From NCBI GenBank assembly GCA_003258405.1, contig QKPN01000002.1:62001-126000 (forward strand): a stretch of DNA of 64,000 bases, written 5' to 3'. Made by a program: the position numbers and the translations under genes. This DNA comes from Rhodobacteraceae bacterium DSL-40 (GTDB taxonomy: Bacteria > Pseudomonadota > Alphaproteobacteria > Rhodobacterales > Rhodobacteraceae). Numbering within the stretch: position 1 is the stretch's first letter; each line of letters starts with the position of its first letter. The notes under the pieces are model-generated. The model worked only from the letters and a program-made list of their open reading frames with translations. It did not search any database and had not been told where the DNA came from. Of the stretch, positions 8,699 to 19,326 are shown one piece after another.

Positions 8699-9490
8699 TC
8701 AGCCGGGCAGGGGGCGGGTCTGGGCGAGCAGCCGGGCATGGAGCTCCGGAGGGGCCGCGATCACACCGGGAAGCGCCGGGCGGGGATTGTTGAAGACCGG
8801 TGCATGGCCCAGCCTGTCGGTGACGCGCCCGCCCGCCTCGCGCGCGATCAGATCACCCGCCGCGATGTCCCACTCCCAGGCGTCGCGGAAGGTCAGCATC
8901 GCGTCATAGCGCCCCTCGGCGGCCAGACACATCCGGTAGGCCAGCGAGGAGCGGAAATGCCGCTCGATCGCCGGCACCCCGCTGGGCCAGAACTTCGGAT
9001 CGAGCTGGGTCGCATTCACCAGCACCTTCGCCCCGGTCAGCACCTCGCGCCGGCTCACCCGAATCGGCTCGCCGTTGCAAGCCGCCCCCTCGCCCGCGGC
9101 CGCGCTGTAGGTGCGCTCGAGCCGCGGCAGGAACACGACCCCCGCGACCACCCGGCCTCGCTCGGCAACGGCCAGCGCATGTGACCACGCCTTGCCGCCC
9201 TCCACGAAGGCCCGCGTCCCGTCGATCGGATCGACGATGAACACCCGCTCGGCATCGAGTCGGGCCGGATCGTTCTCGCTCTCCTCCGACAGCCAGCCGT
9301 AATCGGGCCGCGCCGCGAGCAGCCGGTCGCGCAGCATCCGGTCCACCTCGAGATCGGCTTCGGTGACGGGTCCCTGCGCATCGGGCTTCTCGGTGGCGGC
9401 GCGATCCCCGGCAAAATGCCGCATGGCGATCTCGCCGGCCGCATGGGCGGCCGTGATGAGGAGCGGGAGGTCAGCTTCCGGCAATGACAA
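8699..9490 (-). CDS. Inositol monophosphatase family / 3'(2'),5'-bisphosphate nucleotidase-like protein
   Basis: Mg-dependent phosphatase of the IMPase/CysQ superfamily, 263 residues. Metal-site motifs are complete: SEE at 68-70, DPIDGT at 87-92 and WEWD at 205-208. The substrate cannot be read from sequence: PAP (sulfur assimilation) and inositol phosphates are both possible. CysQ is the likelier guess because Rhodobacterales annotate this neighbour of pmbA so. The start is uncertain: TTG at 9490 (20-base overlap with pmbA) or TTG at 9484; no ATG lies nearby. Confidence 0.88.
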   Translation of the reverse strand: MSLPEADLPLLITAAHAAGEIAMRHFAGDRAATEKPDAQGPVTEADLEVDRMLRDRLLAARPDYGWLSEESENDPARLDAERVFIVDPIDGTRAFVEGGKAWSHALAVAERGRVVAGVVFLPRLERTYSAAAGEGAACNGEPIRVSRREVLTGAKVLVNATQLDPKFWPSGVPAIERHFRSSLAYRMCLAAEGRYDAMLTFRDAWEWDIAAGDLIAREAGGRVTDRLGHAPVFNNPRPALPGVIAAPPELHARLLAQTRPLPG

Positions 9491-10817
9491 GCCCTTCGAC
9501 CAGAAGGCTCGGGATCACCCGGCTGAGATGCGGCCGGGCGTCGTTCGCCGCCCGGATGCCCCTCAGCATCTCGCGCAGATTGCCCGCGATGGTGCATTCG
9601 TTGACCGGCCGCACGATCTCGCCGTTCTCGACCCAGAACCCGCTCGCGCCCCGCGAATAGTCGCCCGTCGTCGCATTGATCGAGGAGCCCATGAGGCTCG
9701 TGACCAGGAGCCCCGTCCCCATTGCGGCCATGAGCTCCTCGCGACTCTCATCCCCCTGCGTCAGGGCGAGATTGCCGGTCGACGGGCTCGGTGGCGCGCC
9801 CGTGCCGCGGCTCGCATTGCCCGTGCTCCTGAGCCCGAGCTTGCGGGCCGTGGCGAGATCAAGCGTCCAGCCTTCGAGCACACCATTCGCAACGAGCGCC
9901 CGCCGCGCCACCGGAAGTCCCTCGGCATCAAATGGCCGCGAGCCGGCGATACGCGGGCGGAACGGATCCTCGATCAGTTCCATGCCTGCCGGCAGCACTG
10001 CCTCGCCCAGCGCATCCTTGAGCCAGGAGGCGCCGCGCGCGATCGCCGAACCGTTTACCGCCTGCACCAGATGCCCGATCAGACTGCCGGAAACCCGCTC
10101 GTCATAGAGCACCGGATAGGCACCGGTCGGCGGCTTCGTCGCTCCCGCGCGCGCCGCGGTGCGCTCGCCCGCAAGCCGCCCGATCTCCTCGGGGGACGGC
10201 AGGTCGGCGCCATGGCTGCGGCTCTCGAAAGCGTAATCGCGCTCCATGCCGAGCCCATCGCCGCAGATCGCCACCGCCTGCACGCCGTGGCTGGTGCGGG
10301 CGTATCCGCCCGAAAAGCCGTTGGTGGCGGCAAGGTGGATGCGCGTCGCGCCAAAGCTTGCGCCCGCCCCGTCCATCTTGGTGATGCCGGGCACCGCGAG
10401 CGCCGCCGCCTCGGCCGCCAGCGCCATCTCCTTCAGCACCTCCGGTGCCGGGGCCGCCGCCGGATCGGCGAGATCGAGCGCCGCGACGTCCCAGGAGGTC
10501 GCAAGCTCACCGGGCTCGGCAAGGCCGCACCAGGGATCCTCCGGCGCCTCCCGCGCCATCGCCACGGCCCGCTCGGCCATCGAGGCAAGCACCTCGTCGC
10601 GCGTGTCGCTCGCCGACACACAGGCCTGCCGCTTGCCGATCAGCACGCGCAGGCCGATATCGATGCCCTCGGAGCGATCGGCATGTTCGAGTGCCCCGCC
10701 CCGGACCTCGATCGACAGGCTCTCGCCCTCGACAGCGATCGCATCCGCCGCATCCGCTCCGGCGCGCCGCGCCGCCTCGAGCAACCGCCCGGCGAGTTTT
10801 TCGAGATCTTCCGACAT
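9471..10817 (-). CDS. pmbA: TldD/PmbA family metalloprotease subunit (PmbA)
   Basis: PmbA (TldE) partner of TldD; the TldD/PmbA pair is a protease that processes small peptides such as microcin B17 and CcdA in E. coli. From the ATG at 10817 it has 448 residues. Family marks include SIEVRGGALEHADRSEGIDIGLRV near the N-terminus, TSHGVQAVAICGDG in the middle, and the C-terminal GDYSRGASGFWVENGE with NATTGD before it. As is usual for PmbA, the HExxxH motif of TldD is not seen. tldD is not in the window. The start is 2 bases past the MAPEG stop. Confidence 0.94.
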   Translation of the reverse strand: MSEDLEKLAGRLLEAARRAGADAADAIAVEGESLSIEVRGGALEHADRSEGIDIGLRVLIGKRQACVSASDTRDEVLASMAERAVAMAREAPEDPWCGLAEPGELATSWDVAALDLADPAAAPAPEVLKEMALAAEAAALAVPGITKMDGAGASFGATRIHLAATNGFSGGYARTSHGVQAVAICGDGLGMERDYAFESRSHGADLPSPEEIGRLAGERTAARAGATKPPTGAYPVLYDERVSGSLIGHLVQAVNGSAIARGASWLKDALGEAVLPAGMELIEDPFRPRIAGSRPFDAEGLPVARRALVANGVLEGWTLDLATARKLGLRSTGNASRGTGAPPSPSTGNLALTQGDESREELMAAMGTGLLVTSLMGSSINATTGDYSRGASGFWVENGEIVRPVNECTIAGNLREMLRGIRAANDARPHLSRVIPSLLVEGLVIAGS

Positions 10818-10819
10818 GT

Positions 10820-11230
10820 TCAGACCATACCTCCCGCAGCCAGGATCAGCGCCCCGGCGCTGGAAAGCAAAAGAACGAGCATCGTGAGAAGCGTCCCCGC
10901 GGCCCGCTGCCAGCGCGGCGCATCGGCGAGGATGAAATGCACCCCGTGGGCCAGCCGGCCGAGCGTGAGCGCAAGCCCGAGCCCGTGCAGCACCCAGAGC
11001 GGCGCGCCGAGAAACGCGAGCAACAGCAGGAGCAGCAGGCAGTAGGGCACCGTCTCGACGAAATTGAGCTGGCCCCGCATCGCACGGATCATCGCCGGGT
11101 CGCCGCCATCCCCCATGAACACCTTGGTCCGGGCGCGCGTCCGCCCCACATTGACCGCAAGGCAGAGCAGGATGAAGCCGTTGAGGCCGGCATAGAGCGC
11201 GACCACTGCGATCGCGGCGGATGAAGTCAT
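10820..11230 (-). CDS. MAPEG family membrane protein
   Basis: A 136-residue integral membrane protein of the MAPEG superfamily (eicosanoid and glutathione metabolism relatives; bacterial roles mostly unknown). Four hydrophobic segments are visible at roughly 4-24, 60-75, 78-95 and 113-133. The family signature appears as NVGRTRARTKVFMGDGGDPAMIRAMR followed by NFVETVPY. It heads the minus-strand run into pmbA, 2 bases apart. The glutathione link is family knowledge and is not shown here. Confidence 0.85.
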   Translation of the reverse strand: MTSSAAIAVVALYAGLNGFILLCLAVNVGRTRARTKVFMGDGGDPAMIRAMRGQLNFVETVPYCLLLLLLLAFLGAPLWVLHGLGLALTLGRLAHGVHFILADAPRWQRAAGTLLTMLVLLLSSAGALILAAGGMV

Positions 11231-11376
11231 GCGGATCTCCGGAACAAGACTGTCGGATCAGTCTTCTAGCTAGGACCATAGACCGGCGGAAACAACCACG
11301 GCAAGCCGCGGCACTTGCGTTCCGGCGCGGTTCGGACTTTGATCCCGGTCCCCGCGAACCGAAGAGGGAGGAAGTC

Positions 11377-12153
11377 ATGGGAGAACTGAGCGGAAAGGTC
11401 GTGCTCGTCACCGGCGCGAGCCGGGGCATCGGAGCGGCGGCCGCACGCGCCATGGCGGCGGAGGGGGCCTCCCTCATGCTCGTCGCCCGCAACAGCGATG
11501 CTGTGCGCGCGCTGGCCGCCGAACTCACTGCGGAGGGCGCGAGCGCAGAGGGCATGGCGTGCGACATCGCCGAGTTCTCCGAGCTCGAGGCCGCGGTCAC
11601 CGCGACCTGCGGCCGCTTCGGCCGGCTCGACGTGCTGGTGAACAATGCCGCGGTGATCGAGCCCATCGGCGCGCTTGCCAGATCCGATCCCGAGGCCTGG
11701 TCGCGCGCCGCCGACATCTGCTTCAAGGGCATCTACAACGGCCTGCGCGCCGCCCTGCCGGTGATGCGCCGCCAGGGCGCGGGCGTGGTCATCAACATGA
11801 GCTCGGGCGCCGCGCACAACCCGCTTGAGGGCTGGAGCATGTATTGCGCCTCGAAGGCCGGAGCCTTCATGCTCACCCGCTGCGCGCATCTCGAAAACCG
11901 CGGCGCGGGCATCCGGGTGATGAGCCTCTCCCCCGGCACGGTCGCGACCGACATGCAGCGCGCCATCCGCGCCTCGGGCATCAATGCGGTGAGCCGGATG
12001 GAGTTCTCCGAACACGCGGCACCCGAGATCCCGGCCCGCGCGCTGGTCTGGCTCGCGACCGAAGCCGCCGCCGATCTGGCGGGCGAGGAGGTGAGCCTGC
12101 GCGACCCGGAGATCCGCGCCCGCATCGGCCTGCCCCCTGCCGCTCCCCGCTGA
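11377..12153 (+). CDS. Short-chain dehydrogenase/reductase
   Basis: NAD(P)-dependent classical SDR, 258 residues, substrate unknown. It has the TGASRGIG cofactor loop (12-19), NNAA (89-92), catalytic Ser at 142/143, and Tyr156/Lys160 in YCASK. The ATG at 11377 is chosen over the in-frame ATG at 11221 because GGGAGG lies just before it and the Rossmann strand then starts at residue 7. It is divergent from MAPEG across 146 bases and converges on the protease gene; the two stop codons sit inside a CTGAGGC/GCCTCAG dyad (12150-12173). Confidence 0.9.
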   Translation: MGELSGKVVLVTGASRGIGAAAARAMAAEGASLMLVARNSDAVRALAAELTAEGASAEGMACDIAEFSELEAAVTATCGRFGRLDVLVNNAAVIEPIGALARSDPEAWSRAADICFKGIYNGLRAALPVMRRQGAGVVINMSSGAAHNPLEGWSMYCASKAGAFMLTRCAHLENRGAGIRVMSLSPGTVATDMQRAIRASGINAVSRMEFSEHAAPEIPARALVWLATEAAADLAGEEVSLRDPEIRARIGLPPAAPR

Positions 12154-12169
12154 GGCGGGGGGCGCGGCC

Positions 12170-13648
12170 TCAGTCGCAGAAGACCGGCACCACCGCGCCC
12201 TCGAGCGCATCCGGCGCGCCGCGCTCCATGTCGAATCGGCCGATTCCGCCCGGCGACAGCTCCATCTCGCCGGTGACGATCGCATTGCGCTCCAGGAAGC
12301 TCACCAGCTCCGCATGGTCGAGGCCATAGTTGATGTTCTGGGGAATCGTCCCGGTCGCTTCCGCGATGTAGCGCTCCGAGAGCCGCGAGACGACCAGCCC
12401 CATCACGCCGCCATCCGCATCGATGAGCGGCCCGCCGGAGCTGCCCGGCTGCACCGGCGCGCTGAAGCTGAAGAAGCGGCGATCGTCATTCACATCCGCC
12501 AGCGAGCTCACATTGCCGCCCGTCAGGTGCAGCGAGGTGCCCGCGATGTTGTAATAGGGATAGCCTGCGGCATGCACCTTCTGGCCGAGCCGCGCCCGGG
12601 CGTCGCCCGAAAGCGCCAGCCAGGCAGGCGCGGCCTCGGGCGTGCCCAGCGCCGCGACGTCGAGATCGCTGTCCGCGGCGAGAAGCGAGAGTTCGGTGCC
12701 GTCCGGCAGCTCCACCCGGCGGCAGTTCGCCACCACGTGATCGGCGGTGAGGAGCACATGGGCGCCGACGAAAAATCCGGTGCCGCTCGCCGCAGCCGTC
12801 GCTTCGGGCGGCGAGAGCCGCGCGGGCTCCGGCGGGAAGAAATCCTCGAGCGGCCCGGCGCCGCTGAATTCCGCCAGGGTCCGCCGGACCAGCGCCTCGA
12901 GGGGGCCGCCCACCGGCATCTGCCACTCGGGCGCCGCGCCCGCGACCGCGCTCGCAAGCAGGAAATGCATCAGGGGCGCGTCCGCCTCCGTGCCTGCGAC
13001 ATAGAGCGTCGCCCAGCGATCGCCATGTGCGAGCGAAAGCGTCTCGAAGCGCCGCCCGTCCTCGAGCTGCCCGGCGCTCCAGCGCCGGTCCGGGCCGTCC
13101 TCCGCCTCAAGCGCAGCGGCCTCCGTGTTGGCCCCCCGCGCCGCGCGGTGCCAGGCCGCCGCGAAGCCTGCGTCGAAATCATGTGCGAGCAGGGTGAGCA
13201 CCCCCTCCTCCGCCCACCAGCGCTGGCCGCCGTCCTCATCCTCCGGCGCGCCGAACACCGTCTCGGGCAGGGCAACCGAGAGATCGAGGTCCGGCAGGTA
13301 GCGCACCCGCCAGCCGTGGGTCTCGACCTCCGCCAGCAGGGAAATCACCAGCGCCGCGACCTGCACATCGCCCGCCGCGCCGCCGAACTCGCGCCGCGCG
13401 TATCGCGCCAGCGCCGCCGCGCTCTCCGGGGTCCAGCTGCCGTCGATGGGGCCGTCGAACCCGCCCTCGAAGGCAAGGGCCGCCTGCAGCACCCGGCGCT
13501 CGTCGGGGCTGAGCGCGCCCGCCTCGAACCGCCCCGCAGCCGTCTCCGTCCGGCTTCCGGCCGAAGGCGAGGCCAGCACCGTCGCGGCCGGAGCCGCCGA
13601 AAACACCAGTAAAACCGCAAGAACGCGTGCCAGACCCGCCATACCCAC
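12170..13648 (-). CDS. Exported trypsin-like serine protease with N-terminal peptidoglycan-binding-like domain
   Basis: A 492-residue secreted serine protease, probably periplasmic. A signal peptide (about 1-26, ending near VLASPSA) is followed by a PG-binding-1-like helical unit at 47-88 (LSPDERRVLQAALAFEGGFDG). A less conserved middle precedes an S1C/trypsin-like domain with the full triad: H304 (in LLTADHVV), D330 (in SDLDVAAL) and S404 (in GSSGGPL). No PDZ domain is seen, so it is not a standard DegP. The single gene converges on the SDR. Substrate and trigger are unknown. Confidence 0.87.
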   Translation of the reverse strand: MGMAGLARVLAVLLVFSAAPAATVLASPSAGSRTETAAGRFEAGALSPDERRVLQAALAFEGGFDGPIDGSWTPESAAALARYARREFGGAAGDVQVAALVISLLAEVETHGWRVRYLPDLDLSVALPETVFGAPEDEDGGQRWWAEEGVLTLLAHDFDAGFAAAWHRAARGANTEAAALEAEDGPDRRWSAGQLEDGRRFETLSLAHGDRWATLYVAGTEADAPLMHFLLASAVAGAAPEWQMPVGGPLEALVRRTLAEFSGAGPLEDFFPPEPARLSPPEATAAASGTGFFVGAHVLLTADHVVANCRRVELPDGTELSLLAADSDLDVAALGTPEAAPAWLALSGDARARLGQKVHAAGYPYYNIAGTSLHLTGGNVSSLADVNDDRRFFSFSAPVQPGSSGGPLIDADGGVMGLVVSRLSERYIAEATGTIPQNINYGLDHAELVSFLERNAIVTGEMELSPGGIGRFDMERGAPDALEGAVVPVFCD

Positions 13649-13751
13649 CCCCCGACTGAGGCAGAAACGCTAGCATACGCCTAAAAATTGCAGAACATTT
13701 TTGACGTGTTTTGCTTAAGGCCCGCACGCACCGGCCCGGCAAAACGAAACA

Positions 13752-13775
13752 GGGCGCGTCCTTCCGGACGCGCCC
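13752..13775 (-). terminator. Terminator of the rimP-nusA-ylxR-infB operon
   Basis: Perfect 10-bp stem GGGCGCGTCC/GGACGCGCCC with a TTCC loop, 27 bases past the infB stop. Read on the minus strand it is followed by TGTTTCGTTTTGCC. It implies that rbfA, truB and rpsO, often downstream of infB, are not cotranscribed here. Confidence 0.8.
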
Positions 13776-13802
13776 CGATATCTTGCCCCGAAGCCCTCGG
13801 GC

Positions 13803-16328
13803 TCAGGCGAGCGTGCGCACGATCTGTTCGGTCTCGAAGATTTCGATCACATCACCCTCGCGGATGTCCTCGTAATTCTCGAAGGCCATGCCGCATTCCT
13901 GGCTGACCTGGACTTCCTTGACCTCGTCCTTGAAGCGCTTGAGCGTCTTGAGCTTGCCTTCATGGATCACGACGTTGTCGCGCAGCAGGCGCACGCCGGC
14001 GGAACGCCGCGCCACACCCTCGGTGACCATGCAGCCCGCGACCTTGCCGACGCCGGTGATCTTGAAGACCTGCCGGATCTCGGCATAGCCGATGAAGCGC
14101 TCCTTGATCTCCGGGCTCAAGAGCCCGCTCGCCGCCTTCTTCACGTCATCGACGAGATCGTAGATGATCGAATAGTAGCGGATCTCGACGCCCTTCTGGT
14201 TCGCGCTCTCGCGCGCGGGCGCATTGGCACGCACGTTGAAGCCGATGATCGGCGCCCCGGAGGCCTCGGCCAGCGTCACGTCGGTCTCGGTGATCGCGCC
14301 CACGCCCGAATGCAGCACGCGCACCCGCACCTCGTCGGTCGAGATCTTCTCGAGCGCCTGCACGATCGCCTCGGCCGAGCCCTGCACGTCCGACTTCACC
14401 AGAACCGGCAGTTCCTTGACGTTCTGATCGGCCTTCGCCTTGGCGAGAAGCTGGTCGAGCGTCGTCGCCGAGCCCGCAGCCGCCCGCTTGTCACGCGCCA
14501 GACGCTCGCGGTAGCTCGAGATCTCGCGGGCCTTGCCCTCGTTCTCGACCACGTTGAGCACATCGCCCGCCTCGGGCGTGCCGTTGAGACCCAGCACCTC
14601 GACCGGCACCGACGGCCCGGCCTCGTCCACCCGCTCGCCCTTGTCGTTGATGAGCGCGCGCACACGGCCCCACTGCTCGCCGACGACGAAGATGTCGCCG
14701 CGCCGGAGCGTGCCCTTCTGCACGAGCACGGTCGCGACCGGCCCGCGGCCCACGTCGAGCTGCGCCTCGATCACCGCGCCTTCCGCCGGACGATCCGGGT
14801 TGGCGGTGAGATCGAGCAGCTCGGCCTGCAGCGCGATGTTCTCGAGGAGCGTGTCGAGCCCCTTGCCCGACAGCGCCGAAACCTCGACGTCGAGCACCTC
14901 GCCGCCCATCTCCTCGACCACGATCTCGTGGTTCAGGAGCTGGGTGCGCACCTTGCTCGGATCGGCACCCGGCTTGTCGATCTTGTTGATCGCGACGATC
15001 ACCGGAACGCCCGCCGCCTTGGCGTGATTGATCGCCTCGATGGTCTGCGGCATGACGCTGTCATCGGCGGCAACCACCAGCACGACGATATCCGTCACAT
15101 GCGCGCCGCGGGCCCGCATCGAGGTGAAGGCCGCGTGGCCCGGCGTGTCGAGGAACGAGATCACCGCACCATCGGGCGTCTTCACCTGATAGGCACCGAT
15201 GTGCTGGGTGATGCCGCCCGCTTCGCCCGACACCACGTTGGTCTTGCGGATCGCATCGAGCAACGAGGTCTTGCCGTGGTCGACATGGCCCATGATCGTC
15301 ACGACCGGAGGCCGCGGCTGGAGATTGACCTCGTCCTCGCTCGAGGTCTGCGTGATCGCATCCTCGACATCCGATTCCGAGACACGCACCACCTTGTGGC
15401 CGAATTCCTCGACGATGAGCATCGCCGTTTCGGCGTCGATCGTCTGGTTCTGGGTCGCCATGATGCCGTTCTGCATCAGCGTCTTGACCACCGCGGCAAC
15501 GCGCTCGGCCATACGGTTGGCAAGTTCCTGCACCGTGATCGCGTCCGGCACCTGGACATCGCGCACGATCTTCTCGCGCTCGCCGCCCTGGCCCATCATC
15601 TTGCGCTTCTCGCGCTCCTGGCGCCGCTTCATCGCCGCAAGGCTGCGCTGGCGGCCGCCCTCGTCGGCGGTCGCGCTCGCGATGGTGAGCTTGCCCGAGC
15701 GGCGGCGGTCGTCGCCACTCTTGCCGCCACGGCCGCGCTTCTCTTCCGGCCCGGCCTTGTCCATGGTCTTCTTGGGGCCCGTCGGACGGCCGGCCTCGGC
15801 GCGCGCGGCCTGGGCCTGCGCGGCGGCCGGATCGACCGAAGCGGTTTCCTTGGCGCGGGCGGCGGAGGACTTCTCCGCCTTCACGGCGGCGCGTTCCGCA
15901 GCCGCGGCAGCTTCCGCCTCCTGGGCGGCCTTCTGCTCTGCCTCGGCAGCAGCGCGCTGCTCGGCGATCTCGCGTTCCTTCTCGGCGCGCTCGGCGGCTT
16001 CCTTCTCGGCGCGGAGACGCGAGAGTTCATCCTCGCGGGCCTGCGCGGCTTCGCGTTCCTTCTGCTGGCGATCGGCCTCCTGGGCCTTCGCCGCGGCGAG
16101 CGCCTTGCGCCGGCGCTCGACCTCGGTATCGGAGAGGCCTCCGATCCCGCCGCGGGACTTGCCCCCGCCGCCGCCCACCTTCGGGACAACCACCCGTTTG
16201 CGCTTGTGCTCGACCGTCACTGATTTCGAACGCCCGTGGCTGAAGCTCTGCCGCACCTGGCTTGTCTCGGTGCCTCCGCGTACACCGAGAGTCTTGCCTT
16301 TGCGGTCGCCGTCCTTGGTATCAGTCAT
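13803..16328 (-). CDS. infB: Translation initiation factor IF-2
   Basis: GTPase that places initiator tRNA on the 30S subunit; 841 residues. The N-terminal third (about 1-250) is a long charged Ala/Glu/Lys/Arg coiled-coil region ending in an IF2_N-like domain ([20 protein letters not shown]). The G domain starts with GHVDHGKT at 347-354, then DTPGHAAF and NKIDKPGAD. The beta-barrel and C-terminal fMet-tRNA domains follow and end in [20 protein letters not shown] 16328 is chosen over the adjacent TTG. It follows ylxR by 6 bases and ends at an intrinsic terminator. Confidence 0.98.
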   Translation of the reverse strand: MTDTKDGDRKGKTLGVRGGTETSQVRQSFSHGRSKSVTVEHKRKRVVVPKVGGGGGKSRGGIGGLSDTEVERRRKALAAAKAQEADRQQKEREAAQAREDELSRLRAEKEAAERAEKEREIAEQRAAAEAEQKAAQEAEAAAAAERAAVKAEKSSAARAKETASVDPAAAQAQAARAEAGRPTGPKKTMDKAGPEEKRGRGGKSGDDRRRSGKLTIASATADEGGRQRSLAAMKRRQEREKRKMMGQGGEREKIVRDVQVPDAITVQELANRMAERVAAVVKTLMQNGIMATQNQTIDAETAMLIVEEFGHKVVRVSESDVEDAITQTSSEDEVNLQPRPPVVTIMGHVDHGKTSLLDAIRKTNVVSGEAGGITQHIGAYQVKTPDGAVISFLDTPGHAAFTSMRARGAHVTDIVVLVVAADDSVMPQTIEAINHAKAAGVPVIVAINKIDKPGADPSKVRTQLLNHEIVVEEMGGEVLDVEVSALSGKGLDTLLENIALQAELLDLTANPDRPAEGAVIEAQLDVGRGPVATVLVQKGTLRRGDIFVVGEQWGRVRALINDKGERVDEAGPSVPVEVLGLNGTPEAGDVLNVVENEGKAREISSYRERLARDKRAAAGSATTLDQLLAKAKADQNVKELPVLVKSDVQGSAEAIVQALEKISTDEVRVRVLHSGVGAITETDVTLAEASGAPIIGFNVRANAPARESANQKGVEIRYYSIIYDLVDDVKKAASGLLSPEIKERFIGYAEIRQVFKITGVGKVAGCMVTEGVARRSAGVRLLRDNVVIHEGKLKTLKRFKDEVKEVQVSQECGMAFENYEDIREGDVIEIFETEQIVRTLA

Positions 16329-16334
16329 CAAGTC

Positions 16335-16997
16335 TTAGCCTTTCTCGCGGAGGCCTTCCCCCGCCAAACATACGCCAGCTTCGTCCCCGAGCATCTGGCG
16401 GTCCTGTTGCTCCCTGAAGCCCGATAGCCGCAGGGCTTCCTCGTAAATTCTGTCCGAGAGACCACCCGCCAGTACGGCGGCATGTATCACACGATCACGG
16501 CCGAACGCCATGCCCAATTCGCATGCCGAAAGGCAGCAAATCCGGCTTTCAGGGCCCGAGGGCGGTCGCACCCCGGCCATTTCCCGCGCCGAACCATCCG
16601 ACGCCTGCAAAAGCAGCACGGCCTCGCCCGCACGCAGCGCCGCGAGCGTCTTCTCGCGGCCGGCGATGGCCTGACCCGCCTTGCGCGCAAGGGCGACCGT
16701 ATCGGTCAGCCGCTGCGCGAGCATCCGTTCCATTTCGGCCGGAAGCTCCGGCGCGACATGCACCTTCCGGCGCGCCGCGCGCGAGAAGACACCCTTCTCG
16801 ACCGCCCGGGCGAGCACGTCGCGCTCGGCCGCGACATAGATGCCGCGTCCCGGCAGCCGGCCGGCCAGATCCGGCACGACCTGATCCTCCGGCCCGATCA
16901 CGAAACGCAGCAGCCGGGCCTTGGGCAGCTCCGCGCGCGTTACCGCGCAGCGCCGCACCGGCTCCGTCCTGTCTCGCGTCCTGCCTCCGCGCGTCAC
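16335..16997 (-). CDS. ylxR: RNA-binding protein, YlxR (DUF448) plus L7Ae-like domain
   Basis: A 220-residue two-domain protein of the nusA-infB operon. The N-terminal DUF448/YlxR domain (about 1-85) has [17 protein letters not shown] and the [17 protein letters not shown] segment. The second half (about 95-190) resembles an L7Ae/L30e RNA-binding fold ([19 protein letters not shown]). This fusion is normal in alphaproteobacteria. The start is GTG at 16997, behind GGAGAGG. It probably binds RNA in ribosome or transcription functions, but the target is unknown. Confidence 0.9.
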   Translation of the reverse strand: MTRGGRTRDRTEPVRRCAVTRAELPKARLLRFVIGPEDQVVPDLAGRLPGRGIYVAAERDVLARAVEKGVFSRAARRKVHVAPELPAEMERMLAQRLTDTVALARKAGQAIAGREKTLAALRAGEAVLLLQASDGSAREMAGVRPPSGPESRICCLSACELGMAFGRDRVIHAAVLAGGLSDRIYEEALRLSGFREQQDRQMLGDEAGVCLAGEGLREKG

Positions 16998-17021
16998 GCT
17001 CGTTCCGACCTCTCCGCTCTC

Positions 17022-18701
17022 CTAGCGCTCGCTCGCGCTGCCGGTGCCGAACACCGATTCGATGCTCTCCTCGGCGGGCGACGCGGCAGCAGCCTCGGCC
17101 GCCGCCTCCGCCGCAGCGGCCTCTTCGGCCGCCTGTTCCGCCGCAAGCTCCTCGGCACTGATCCAGCCCGCCTGAACGCGCGCGTTCATGACGAGATGCC
17201 GCGCCTCGGCAAGGCTCATGTCGAACTTCTCGAGCAAACCGGCGTCCTTCACCCGCTTGCCGTCGACCGTGGTGTAACCGCCTGCCAGCTCCCAGTCGGC
17301 GCAGGTGGCGAAATCCTCGAGCGTCTTCACGCCGTCCTCGGCCAGCGCCTCGATCATCTGCGGCGTCAGCCCCTCGAAATCGAAGAGATCCTGCGCCACC
17401 CCGAGCTCGCGCGCCCGCTCGAGCGCACGCGCATTGATCTCCTCGAGGCTCTCGCGGGCACGGGCCTGCAGCTCCTCGGCCGTGGTCTCGTCGAAACCCT
17501 CGATCGAGGTGAGCTCGTCGAGATCGACGTAAGCGACCTCCTCGAGCGTCGCGAAACCCTCGGCGACGAGCAGCTGGGCGACCATCTCGTCGACGTTGAG
17601 GCTGTCCATGAAGAGCCGCGTGCGCTCGGCGAACTCCGCCTGCCGCCGCTCGCTCTCCTGCGCTTCCGTCAGGATGTCGATGTCGAAGCCCGTGAGCTGG
17701 CTCGCAAGCCGCACGTTCTGGCCCCGGCGGCCGATCGCGAGCGAAAGCTGCTCGTCGGGCACCACGACCTCGATCCGCTCGCTCTCGTCGTCGAAGACCA
17801 CCTTGGAGACTTCTGCCGGCTGGAGCGCGTTGACGAGGAAGGTCGCCGGATCCCCGTTCCACGGGATGATGTCGATCTTCTCGCCCTGAAGCTCGTTCAC
17901 CACCGCCTGGACGCGGCTGCCGCGCATGCCGACGCACGCCCCGACCGGGTCGATCGAGCTGTCATAGGAAATGACGCCCATCTTCGCCCGGCTGCCCGGA
18001 TCGCGCGCCACCGCCTTGATCTCGATGATGCCGTCGTAGATCTCCGGCACTTCCATCTTGAAGAGCTCGGCGAGAAACTCGGGCGCGGTGCGGCTGAGGA
18101 AGATCTGCGGGCCGCGCGTCTCGTGACGCACGTCGCGAATCAGCGCCCGCACCCGGTCGCCGTTGCGGAAGGCCTCGCGCTGGATGAGCTGGTCGCGGCG
18201 CAGGATCGCCTCGCCCCGGCCGACATCGACGATGACGTTGCCGTATTCCGTGCGCTTGACGATGCCGTTGATGATCTCGCCCTGACGGTCCTTGAATTCC
18301 TCGTACTGCCGCAGACGCTCCGCCTCGCGGACCTTCTGCATGATGACCTGCTTCGCCGACTGCGCCGCGATCCGGCCGAAATCCATCGGCGGCAGCGGAT
18401 CGGTCAGATAGTCCCCGAGCTGTGCATCCGGCTTGATCTCGCGCGCATCCTCGAGCGTGAGCTCGGTGAAGTGGTTCTCCACCTCCTCGACCACATGGCG
18501 GTAGCGCGTCATCTCCAGATCGCCCGATTTGCGGTCGATCTTCGCGCGGATGTCGTATTCGGCGCCATAGCGCGAGCGCGCGGCCTTGCCGAGACTGTCC
18601 TCCATCGCCTCGATCACGAGGCTGGGGTCGATCATCTTCTCGCGGGCGACCGCTTCGGCGATCTGCAGGAGCTCAAGCCTGTTGGCGGAAGTCACGCTCA
18701 T
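17022..18701 (-). CDS. nusA: Transcription termination/antitermination protein NusA
   Basis: RNA-polymerase-associated elongation factor, 559 residues. Domains in order: N-terminal polymerase-binding domain (about 1-125), S1 domain (about 135-200, [19 protein letters not shown]), KH1/KH2 (about 230-345, with [15 protein letters not shown] and [13 protein letters not shown]), and C-terminal helix-hairpin-helix/acidic repeats (about 360-500), then an Ala/Glu-rich tail. The ATG overlaps the rimP stop by 4 bases (ATGA), so the two are translationally coupled. Confidence 0.97.
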   Translation of the reverse strand: MSVTSANRLELLQIAEAVAREKMIDPSLVIEAMEDSLGKAARSRYGAEYDIRAKIDRKSGDLEMTRYRHVVEEVENHFTELTLEDAREIKPDAQLGDYLTDPLPPMDFGRIAAQSAKQVIMQKVREAERLRQYEEFKDRQGEIINGIVKRTEYGNVIVDVGRGEAILRRDQLIQREAFRNGDRVRALIRDVRHETRGPQIFLSRTAPEFLAELFKMEVPEIYDGIIEIKAVARDPGSRAKMGVISYDSSIDPVGACVGMRGSRVQAVVNELQGEKIDIIPWNGDPATFLVNALQPAEVSKVVFDDESERIEVVVPDEQLSLAIGRRGQNVRLASQLTGFDIDILTEAQESERRQAEFAERTRLFMDSLNVDEMVAQLLVAEGFATLEEVAYVDLDELTSIEGFDETTAEELQARARESLEEINARALERARELGVAQDLFDFEGLTPQMIEALAEDGVKTLEDFATCADWELAGGYTTVDGKRVKDAGLLEKFDMSLAEARHLVMNARVQAGWISAEELAAEQAAEEAAAAEAAAEAAAASPAEESIESVFGTGSASER

Positions 18702-19309
18702 GTTCTTTCCTCGTCGGTATCGGAGGTGCCGGTATCGGCGCTGGTGTCGTCGTCAGTCTCGATCTCGTCGAAGCCCTCGAGATCCTCGGGTTCGAACCCC
18801 TGCGCCTTGCGCGCAGCCAGGCTCTCGGCGATGAGCTCGTCGGTCAGCACGAGCTTGGCATCGGCGATCAGGTCGAAGTCGAGGCCGATCGTGCCCTCCT
18901 GGATCGCGATCAGCACCTCGCCGTCCTCGACCCCTTCGAGCATGCCCTTGAAGCGCCGCCGCCCGTCGATGAGCTCGGCGGTCTCGATCTTCACCTCATA
19001 GCCGTCGTAGCGCTCGAAATCCTTGAGCCGTGTCAAGGGACGGTCGATGCCGGGCGAGGAAACCTCGAGACTGTACTCTCCGGCCACCGGATCCTCGACA
19101 TCGAGCACGGCCGAGACGGCGCGGCTGATCCGCGCGCAATCCTCGACCTCGATGCCGCCCTCGGGGCGCTCGGCCATGATCTGGAGCGTCGTCTTCTTGC
19201 CCGACATCAGGCGCAGGCGCACGAGCTCGAAGCCGAGCCCCTCGATGGTCGGCGTGACGATGCCGGCCAGACGCCGGTCTATGGCGGCCTTGGCGATCAG
19301 ATCGGCCAA
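18698..19309 (-). CDS. rimP: Ribosome maturation factor RimP
   Basis: Assembly factor for the 30S subunit, 203 residues. Family marks are [33 protein letters not shown] and [20 protein letters not shown]; the C-terminal SH3-like part is followed by an acidic Asp/Thr/Ser tail of about 40 residues. The start is TTG at 19309, because the only nearby ATG (19322) is out of frame and GGGAG is well placed before the TTG. An attenuator-like hairpin with a T-run lies directly upstream. Confidence 0.95.
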   Translation of the reverse strand: MADLIAKAAIDRRLAGIVTPTIEGLGFELVRLRLMSGKKTTLQIMAERPEGGIEVEDCARISRAVSAVLDVEDPVAGEYSLEVSSPGIDRPLTRLKDFERYDGYEVKIETAELIDGRRRFKGMLEGVEDGEVLIAIQEGTIGLDFDLIADAKLVLTDELIAESLAARKAQGFEPEDLEGFDEIETDDDTSADTGTSDTDEERT

Positions 19310-19326
19310 AGGGGTCTCCCATGCAA

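Noticed and set aside
9471-11732. Single 753-codon minus-strand frame covering pmbA and the region beyond
   Set aside because: The frame is open upstream of pmbA by chance; the part above 10817 crosses the MAPEG gene and the SDR start. The real pmbA start is ATG 10817.
13962-19001. Very long plus-strand frames opposite infB and nusA (753 and 839 codons)
   Set aside because: Composition is Arg/His/Leu-rich without domains, and both lie fully antisense to unmistakable infB, ylxR and nusA.
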